Shown here: piece after piece, positions 30,849-35,533 of the stretch | Layout of the letters: each line of letters begins with the position of its first letter | Position numbering within the stretch: the stretch's first letter is position 1 | NCBI GenBank assembly: GCA_900317065.1 | Contig: ONFK01000001.1 | Span: 1-35,533 of the forward strand | DNA: 35,533 nt | DNA from: an uncultured Bacteroidales bacterium | GTDB taxonomy: Bacteria; Bacteroidota; Bacteroidia; Bacteroidales; UBA932 | Direction of reading: 5' to 3' | Notes under the pieces: model-generated | Database searches by the model: none | What the model was told of the DNA's origin: nothing | Seen by the model: only the letters and a program-made list of their open reading frames with translations | Position numbers and translations under genes: made by a program

Positions 30849-31602
30849 TGAGGCACTGGAACGGGCGCGGAGAATAAAAAACGGTGAAGGCGACTGGCGT
30901 TATAGTGACCTTATTGAAATTAGCCCGGCACTTACTGAAATCTTTCCCGAACTCAAAGAGAGCGAGGACGAGAAGATAAGGCAAGGTATGATTCGTTTCC
31001 TTGAATCTGAACAAGCAGAAGGTATATTTACCCACGAAGCACGGCAGTCTTGGATCGCCTACCTCGAAAAGAAAAAAGATAATCTGAAAAACGCCGATTC
31101 TATTTCCGCAGATTGCGCGTCAAATGCAAAATACGAGGATGGATGGCATAAAGTAGGCAATTCTTTGCCAGACAATCCAAGAGAGGTTCTGTGCAAGGAC
31201 GAAGCAGGAAACTACTTTATCGGCAGATACTATGTTGGCGAAGGCTGGGAGATTTCTAACTATGATGACGAGGATAAACCTCACCATCTCAACCCGCCAG
31301 TGTCAAAGTGGATTGACTTCCCTTCCGAAAAGCAGAAAGAGCAGAAGCCAAGCATCAACATAGAACAACTGAAATCACTGATGCTCCAATACCTCCAAGA
31401 AGCAGCCAATAAAAAGGATGATTCGGATATAGAAGCAGATACGGATAAGTGGGCGAGGAAGATACTTGGATATGACTTCGAGCAGAAAGAGCAGAAGCCC
31501 GAACTCGTCCAACAACAGCCCATCACTTACACATATCCCTCGGATGCCAGCAGGGATGAGAGACTGAAAGCGGCCCTAATTGCTCTGGAGGAAAAGAAAT
31601 GA
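30817..31602 (+). CDS. DUF551-like domain protein
   Basis: A 261-residue protein. The N-terminal part (YDEALERARRIKNGEGDW, IFPELKESEDEKIRQGMI, WIAYLEKKK) is a pattern repeated in Bacteroidales phage proteins. Residues 107-165 (GWHKVGNSLPDNPREVLCKD, then VSKWIDFPS) form a DUF551-like small beta domain. A 19-base direct repeat (31331-31349 and 31481-31499) encodes EQKEQKP linkers around a helical section. An upstream start exists but would run across the previous gene. Function unknown. Base composition is AT-richer than in the replication genes. Confidence 0.72.
   Translation: MNEKEKAKAYDEALERARRIKNGEGDWRYSDLIEISPALTEIFPELKESEDEKIRQGMIRFLESEQAEGIFTHEARQSWIAYLEKKKDNLKNADSISADCASNAKYEDGWHKVGNSLPDNPREVLCKDEAGNYFIGRYYVGEGWEISNYDDEDKPHHLNPPVSKWIDFPSEKQKEQKPSINIEQLKSLMLQYLQEAANKKDDSDIEADTDKWARKILGYDFEQKEQKPELVQQQPITYTYPSDASRDERLKAALIALEEKK
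31331..31499 (+). repeat. 19-bp direct repeat within the DUF551-like gene
   Basis: AGCAGAAAGAGCAGAAGCC occurs at 31331-31349 and 31481-31499, exactly 150 bases apart and in frame. Recombination between copies would add or remove a 50-residue module without a frameshift. Confidence 0.85.
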
Positions 31603-31946
31603 CAAAAGAAGAAATACTTTCAAGGATTGAAAAACTGCAACACAGGTGGCAGTTTCATGCTGTTGAGCATAGAGAAAAGCGAAACAATAACAGCCCTTCC
31701 TATAATGCTAACGAACATGGAATAGCAATCGGTTATCTAAAAGCATTAAACACTTTTAGTGATTGGATAAGAAGGCTTGATACCGAGAAAGACCTCGCGC
31801 TGACAATCGAAGACCTGGAATTGATCCATACTTTTCTCTACGCAGTCAAAAACAACAAGCATGGAACATTCACTTTCACACGGCTCTTGGATGAGCAGTA
31901 TCAAGAAGTTCTCCGTAGATTCCACAAAAGCAAGGAGGGGAAATGA
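31599..31946 (+). CDS. Hypothetical helical protein
   Basis: A 115-residue charged helical protein (MTKEEILSRIEKLQHRWQFH...). It overlaps the neighbouring genes by four bases on both sides. No family is recognised. It belongs to the AT-richer block of small accessory genes. Confidence 0.65.
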   Translation: MTKEEILSRIEKLQHRWQFHAVEHREKRNNNSPSYNANEHGIAIGYLKALNTFSDWIRRLDTEKDLALTIEDLELIHTFLYAVKNNKHGTFTFTRLLDEQYQEVLRRFHKSKEGK

Positions 31947-32116
31947 CACTCGCAGAATTATTAACCAATCTGATTGTCCTTGAAGGGCAGATTTCAGGAA
32001 CTCATATTCCTATCTTCAAAGACGGCAAGGAGGTCAATCTGGACTTTCATATTGTCTCCGAGGAAGGAGTTGTTAAACACATTAAAATGATTGAGAAACA
32101 GGAGGAAAAGAAATGA
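31943..32116 (+). CDS. Small accessory ORF
   Basis: A 57-residue ORF with an N-terminal helix (MTLAELLTNLIVLEGQ) and beta strands, ending in a basic tail. It fills the space between two genes with ATGA overlaps on both sides, good evidence for translation. Function unknown. Confidence 0.6.
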   Translation: MTLAELLTNLIVLEGQISGTHIPIFKDGKEVNLDFHIVSEEGVVKHIKMIEKQEEKK

Positions 32117-32301
32117 GCAAGAATTTATACAAAGATTACTACGATGCCATGCAAGCCCCGGATGCAGATGAATGGAAATACGAGAGGGCACAATCCATTA
32201 GCGCTAAAATAGAAAGAGTCCGTGAATACGCCTCTTGGAATGGTATTTCTGAGGAGGAGGCGATGGAGCAATTAGGAGGTCGTAACGAAATGGGGGGATA
32301 G
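32113..32301 (+). CDS. Small accessory ORF
   Basis: A 62-residue charged helical protein (NLYKDYYDAMQAPDADEWKY, then SEEEAMEQLGG). No recognised family. It is coupled to its upstream neighbour by a four-base overlap. Confidence 0.55.
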   Translation: MSKNLYKDYYDAMQAPDADEWKYERAQSISAKIERVREYASWNGISEEEAMEQLGGRNEMGG

Positions 32302-32304
32302 GAA

Positions 32305-32586
32305 ATGAACCCGATAATTATAAATCTATCCATTACTTTAGAGGAGGAAATCGACGAGGCTATTTACGGAGGATTTTACTCTCATAGGCGCGTGCACAAA
32401 GGCGAGAGCGATAAGTATGCTCCGGGTGTATACGTCCAGATGGAGGAGGGCGGAAAATGGATTTCCGTTAATGACTGGCGTCACCACCGTTATATCGCCA
32501 CGGAGGAGACGATTATACGGATTGCAAAGCACTTTATCGAAATTGGAAAACACCTGAAAGAAAATGACAAAGAAGGAAATCGTTGA
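32305..32586 (+). CDS. Hypothetical protein
   Basis: A 93-residue protein that looks like a small alpha-beta domain, with EEEIDEAIYGGFYSHRRVHK and a later GVYVQMEEGGKWISVNDW, and a charged C-terminus. It overlaps the next gene by 23 bases. Function unknown. Confidence 0.6.
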   Translation: MNPIIINLSITLEEEIDEAIYGGFYSHRRVHKGESDKYAPGVYVQMEEGGKWISVNDWRHHRYIATEETIIRIAKHFIEIGKHLKENDKEGNR

Positions 32587-33208
32587 GAGATACCTAAAAC
32601 ACATAGGATTCGTCCGGACGCAGGGAGATACCTTTGAGCCAGTCGTTCCCATCTTTGTGCTCGATCTGATGTACCAACTCCACAACAAGAACATCGCAGG
32701 GGTTAATTTCCGGTTCAAAGCAAAGTACCACCACGACAACTGGATGGAGGCGTATACCAAGTTCAACAACCGTTTCTTCAACGCCTTCAACATTGACGAG
32801 CAGGATGAGGTCGGGGACATGATGGAGGAATTTGAGCAGTACATGGCGTATGACCTCGACATCGCCCTCTATGCAGTGATGGCGGTATTCACAGACCTCC
32901 CCGTTGAAGATGCGCGGGTAGTGTCCTCAATCTCGCTGTGCAACACCCTTGCACACGCCGCACAAGCCTATTGGGGGAACGTGTATAGGCATATCAAGGT
33001 CGACCCCATGACGGGCAAGTACGTCCCCGGAGAACCGAGGGTGAACAACGACATCAAGGCAATCACCTATCACTCCATCCGTTTGCTGAATGTGTACTAC
33101 CGTCAGATCGGCGGGAAGAACACACAGGCGCTTGCTACGGACAATATCATCGCAACGACAGAAAATCTTATCCGCAAAACATACAAATGGCTTAAATCAA
33201 ACTCCTAA
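32564..33208 (+). CDS. Hypothetical helical protein
   Basis: A 214-residue mostly helical protein. Blocks such as NWMEAYTKFNNRFFNAF and LDIALYAVMAVFTDLP form long amphipathic helices; the end is basic (NLIRKTYKWLKSNS). No known motif is recognised. The ATG at 32564 lies inside the previous gene. GC content returns to the phage average here. Confidence 0.65.
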   Translation: MTKKEIVERYLKHIGFVRTQGDTFEPVVPIFVLDLMYQLHNKNIAGVNFRFKAKYHHDNWMEAYTKFNNRFFNAFNIDEQDEVGDMMEEFEQYMAYDLDIALYAVMAVFTDLPVEDARVVSSISLCNTLAHAAQAYWGNVYRHIKVDPMTGKYVPGEPRVNNDIKAITYHSIRLLNVYYRQIGGKNTQALATDNIIATTENLIRKTYKWLKSNS

Positions 33209-33210
33209 TC

Positions 33211-33390
33211 ATGGTAGCAATCCTCATCATCATCGGAATCGCCCAGATAGTCTGGACTGTTTGGAACTATCTCAAGGCCTTGGATCTCGCAGACAATGAG
33301 GAATACCTGGACAAGTACTCCGTCCATCTGGACGAACGGGCCAACAGGCTCGCAAAGTGGGAATACGAACTAATCAACTGGGACAAATGA
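33211..33390 (+). CDS. Small membrane protein
   Basis: A 59-residue ORF with one N-terminal membrane helix (VAILIIIGIAQIVWTVWNYL) followed by a charged helical tail. It starts two bases after the previous stop and overlaps the next start by four bases (ATGA). Function unknown. Confidence 0.6.
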   Translation: MVAILIIIGIAQIVWTVWNYLKALDLADNEEYLDKYSVHLDERANRLAKWEYELINWDK

Positions 33391-33752
33391 TAGAACACGA
33401 CTGGCAGACCATCATCGGGCAGCCCCCGAGCAAAAGCAATTCCTACAAGATCATCACACTGTCTGGACACGGGAGCCTCGCCAAGACACCCGGCCTGAAG
33501 GCCTACGAACAATCCTTCTACGTCCAGGTCGGCAAGTACCGTGACCTCATGATCACCGGCTTCTTCGAACTCCATCTCCGCGTCTACTTCGCAAGCATGT
33601 CGCACGACCTGGACAACTCCCTCAAGATCATCCTTGACTGCCTTCAGTACACGAAGACGGTGAAGAATGACAACCGGTGCGTCAAGATCGTAGCCGACAA
33701 GTTCCTCGACAAGAACAACCCGCGGATCGAGTTCCGCATCATAGAAATATAA
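33387..33752 (+). CDS. rusA: RusA-like Holliday junction resolvase
   Basis: A 121-residue protein with the RusA pattern: an N-terminal beta part with PPSKSNSYKI, then HDLDNSLKIILDCLQYT, and NDNRCVKIVADKF. The acidic residues of HDLDNS, LKIILDC and ND are the likely metal ligands. RusA enzymes resolve four-way junctions made by recombination or replication before packaging. The ATG at 33387 overlaps the membrane-protein stop. Confidence 0.82.
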   Translation: MIEHDWQTIIGQPPSKSNSYKIITLSGHGSLAKTPGLKAYEQSFYVQVGKYRDLMITGFFELHLRVYFASMSHDLDNSLKIILDCLQYTKTVKNDNRCVKIVADKFLDKNNPRIEFRIIEI

Positions 33753-33769
33753 CTAAAACAATCAAACCA

Positions 33770-33982
33770 ATGATTTCGGGAAAAGAATTGAAAAGGATGG
33801 TATCGCTGATTCCAGACAATGCAGCTGTCACCATCAACGGGAACTACAACGTCGACATCACACAGGTGAAAATGGAGACGGACATGGATGGCCTGCTGGT
33901 CGACCTCCTGCTTACCCCGGGCTACAGCATCACGAAGGACTCCGTGATGCAGGAGATGTTCAAAGACCTCCAGATGCGATGA
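33770..33982 (+). CDS. Small hypothetical protein
   Basis: A 70-residue protein (ISGKELKRMVSLIPDNAAVTIN, then a beta pair and a helix). It overlaps the HNH start by four bases. The small alpha-beta layout with VTINGNYNVDITQVKME is seen in several phage operons without assigned function. Confidence 0.6.
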   Translation: MISGKELKRMVSLIPDNAAVTINGNYNVDITQVKMETDMDGLLVDLLLTPGYSITKDSVMQEMFKDLQMR

Positions 33983-34320
33983 AGCTGCGGTGGGACAGTC
34001 CGGACAGTCCGGACAGGGTTGACAGCCATGACGGAGGGTACCATCGTGTGCGGTCTGCGGATCTCTACCACACAGCGAGGTGGACAAGGATCTCACGCGC
34101 ATGGAGGATGAGCCACCCGCTGTGCGCAGAGTGTAGGAAGCAGGGCATCATCAAACCTGCGGAGGTCGTGGATCATATCATCCCCTGGCCAGTGTGCAAG
34201 GACTTCTATGACCTTGGCAACCTGCAGAGCCTGTGTCAGGACTGCAATATCTCCAAGGGTAACAGGGACAAGAAAATAATACAAGCATGGAAAAAGAAAC
34301 ATCAGCAAGGAAGCATTTGA
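33979..34320 (+). CDS. HNH endonuclease (packaging-associated type)
   Basis: A 113-residue HNH nuclease. The core has CAECRKQGIIKPAEVVDHI, followed by DLGNLQSLCQDCNISKG and four Cys in two pairs for a structural zinc. Such small HNH proteins near the terminase genes assist cos cleavage and packaging in HK97-type phages; on the circle it lies about 1.2 kb upstream of the small terminase. It lacks homing-nuclease DNA-binding modules. Confidence 0.88.
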   Translation: MKLRWDSPDSPDRVDSHDGGYHRVRSADLYHTARWTRISRAWRMSHPLCAECRKQGIIKPAEVVDHIIPWPVCKDFYDLGNLQSLCQDCNISKGNRDKKIIQAWKKKHQQGSI

Positions 34321-34511
34321 GATTTATCCGGGTGGACTATATAGTTGGTTGGGAGCCACTGGATGAAGGCCTGTATCTAATGTACTCAGACGGGTCGCGG
34401 GAGTTGATTCGGATGAGTGCAAAAGAGGCGGATGAAAATAGTGAGTTTATGATCAACAACATGTTTGATAACAATCGCGATGTCATTGGACTTACATGGG
34501 AGGAAGTATGA
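34287..34511 (+). CDS. Small hypothetical protein
   Basis: A 74-residue protein with a basic start (MEKETSARKHLRFIRVDYIV) and an acidic end. The body is beta-rich (YIVGWEPLDEGLYLMYSDGSREL). It overlaps the HNH gene by 34 bases. Function unknown. Confidence 0.55.
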   Translation: MEKETSARKHLRFIRVDYIVGWEPLDEGLYLMYSDGSRELIRMSAKEADENSEFMINNMFDNNRDVIGLTWEEV

Positions 34512-35077
34512 CAGCAAATGAAATTATCGTAGCATTGGAGAAGATGAAGGCGGAAGATCCTGAGCGGTTCTATAATGCACTGGGCTACGGCGATCAGGGC
34601 GCAGGCATCATGAGCCGATTCGTCTCTGGATCCTATGAGCTCGGACTCGTGGCAGGCGCATTGTGGATGCAGGAGCAGAAGCTCTCACCAATTTCGTGCG
34701 GTCACGAAAATGGTACAGAGTGGAGCGAGGATGACCAGCATCAAAAAGAACAAGTGCTGAATGCCCTCCGGTTGGAGTTGAACAAGTGGCTGAATCATTC
34801 TGTCCGTGGAATGAAGTCGGGAAACCCTGCTTACTTCCAAGGGAAGATTACATTGATCCACGACCTTCTTGGGTTCGTACACGACATCGACGAGTCGGAC
34901 CGGGTGTTCTGCTCTCAGGTCGTGCTCGAACCGAATGAGGACATGGCCACCTTCCAAGTGAGTACGATGGTCAGTTACGAGCTCCTGGAGTACCTCTCGG
35001 AACACGAGGATGGCTTTAAGATGCTGGCCGACCAGATTGTGAGTGAACTGAAAAGACAGACATCGAAGTTATTATGA
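34508..35077 (+). CDS. Hypothetical helical protein
   Basis: A 189-residue protein. Pattern: TANEIIVALEKMKAEDPERFYNA at the N-terminus, GIMSRFVSGSYELGLVAGALWM as a hydrophobic region, then charged helices. An in-frame ATG twelve bases upstream exists; the start at 34508 gives an ATGA overlap. No family recognised. It overlaps the next gene by four bases. Confidence 0.6.
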   Translation: MTANEIIVALEKMKAEDPERFYNALGYGDQGAGIMSRFVSGSYELGLVAGALWMQEQKLSPISCGHENGTEWSEDDQHQKEQVLNALRLELNKWLNHSVRGMKSGNPAYFQGKITLIHDLLGFVHDIDESDRVFCSQVVLEPNEDMATFQVSTMVSYELLEYLSEHEDGFKMLADQIVSELKRQTSKLL

Positions 35078-35292
35078 ACACATTCAAACCGAAACGGAGC
35101 ATCCGACCAGGAGAGTATAAGTACCACCTTGTGCTGTCCTTTGAAGACAAGGGAGACATCTTCTATGTTGTTCGGTATTATGGTATCCACAAGCAGTGGT
35201 GGCACTATGAGATATGGGACAGCTGGACGATGGTGTTTAACCGGAAACAAGGTTACAAGATTGTCAAGCACAGGAGCAAGAAGGAGGACTGA
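35074..35292 (+). CDS. Small aromatic-rich protein
   Basis: A 72-residue protein rich in Trp, Tyr and Lys (YKYHLVLSFEDKGDIFYVVRYYG, WWHYEIWDSWTMVFN). A single beta sheet is likely. Start overlaps the preceding stop. Function unknown. Confidence 0.55.
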   Translation: MNTFKPKRSIRPGEYKYHLVLSFEDKGDIFYVVRYYGIHKQWWHYEIWDSWTMVFNRKQGYKIVKHRSKKED

Positions 35293-35295
35293 GCC

Positions 35296-35451
35296 ATGAA
35301 ACGAAGTGAGAACTCTGGCTGGCTCCTGGCGACGGTCTGCCTTCTTGTGTACATGGGATTGTCCTATCTGCTGAAGGTTGATCTCAGGCTCGCCCTCCTT
35401 ATCCTTATCGCATATCACGTATTGAAGGCGGACTGTTCGACGAAGGGGTAG
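35296..35451 (+). CDS. Small two-helix membrane protein
   Basis: A 51-residue ORF with two membrane segments (WLLATVCLLVYMGLSYLL and LALLILIAYHVL) separated by a short basic turn. It is the last gene before the cos-like region. Function unknown; its place would suit a holin-like or membrane-associated role, but lysis genes lie elsewhere. Confidence 0.55.
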   Translation: MKRSENSGWLLATVCLLVYMGLSYLLKVDLRLALLILIAYHVLKADCSTKG

Positions 35452-35497
35452 GGGGTCAAAATCTCTCGCGGCGTCATCGCTTAAGACCACGCCCCCA
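35451..35497. other. cos-like region before the terminase genes
   Basis: A 47-base non-coding stretch with GGGGGTC (35451-35457) facing GACCACGCCCCC (35485-35496), an interrupted inverted repeat around a GC-rich centre. It lies just upstream (on the circle) of the small terminase gene, where cos sites of P27-type phages are usual. The cut position is not visible by eye. Confidence 0.5.
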
Positions 35498-35533
35498 GTT
35501 TCGCTCTCGACAAAAGTAATTTTCAAAAATTTG
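35498..35533. repeat. Terminal direct repeat, copy 2
   Basis: Exact copy of the first 36 bases. It marks where the circular sequence closes. Confidence 0.9.

Overview
The window is best read as one complete genome of a temperate, siphovirus-type tailed phage, linearised at an arbitrary point. Its first 36 bases are repeated exactly as its last 36 (35498-35533), so the unique circle is about 35,497 bp. The attachment site is intact beside the integrase, which fits a free or excised phage rather than an integrated prophage. The likely host is a Bacteroidales bacterium. The evidence is split and whole BACON-type domains in the tail genes, an early promoter with a TAnnTTTG -7 box instead of a sigma70 -10 box, AT-rich leaders without Shine-Dalgarno sequences, and families common in Bacteroidales phages (DUF5675-like lysis protein, DUF3127-like and DUF551-like proteins). 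Most of the sequence is GC-rich by eye, which suggests a GC-rich host such as an Alistipes-like lineage. That is inference.

Layout, + strand: 44-7637 is an HK97-type packaging and head-neck module (small and large terminase, portal, prohead protease, capsid, connectors, tail tube). 7649-10047 holds the tail chaperones with a programmed -1 frameshift and a short tape measure. 10049-19317 is a long adsorption cassette: a tail-tip protein, a collagen-like protein, three small proteins carrying BACON pieces, a LamG-like protein, and a 785-residue protein ending in a metallophosphoesterase. 19356-21832 is the lysis region: a membrane-anchored coiled coil, a DUF5675-like hydrolase, an HExxH membrane protein, an inserted HNH homing endonuclease and a spanin-like protein.

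Minus strand, 21953-24639: repressor (S24 type), a lipoprotein, attP with tandem arm-type repeats around a tRNA 3'-half core, then the tyrosine integrase and an intrinsic terminator. A divergent control region with several TTAAGT-type operators separates this from the early genes.

+ strand, 24825-35451: small early genes, a Rad52-like annealing protein, Gp157-like protein, a winged-helix initiator carrying an apparent lambda-O-like origin, a DnaB helicase, an SSB-like protein with an SSB-type tail, a DnaA-domain-IV-like protein, an AT-richer block of small unknown genes, a RusA-type resolvase, an HNH nuclease and a few small proteins running up to a cos-like region before the terminase.

The most unusual features are: (1) BACON-type domains cut in two at two successive gene boundaries, suggesting a chain of tail proteins that complete one another; (2) a tail-borne metallophosphoesterase; (3) an origin-like hairpin and iteron cluster next to an AT-rich stretch inside the initiator gene; (4) a compact attP with 11-bp arm repeats running into the integrase start; (5) a lysogeny-module lipoprotein; and (6) a possible structured RNA ahead of the HExxH gene.
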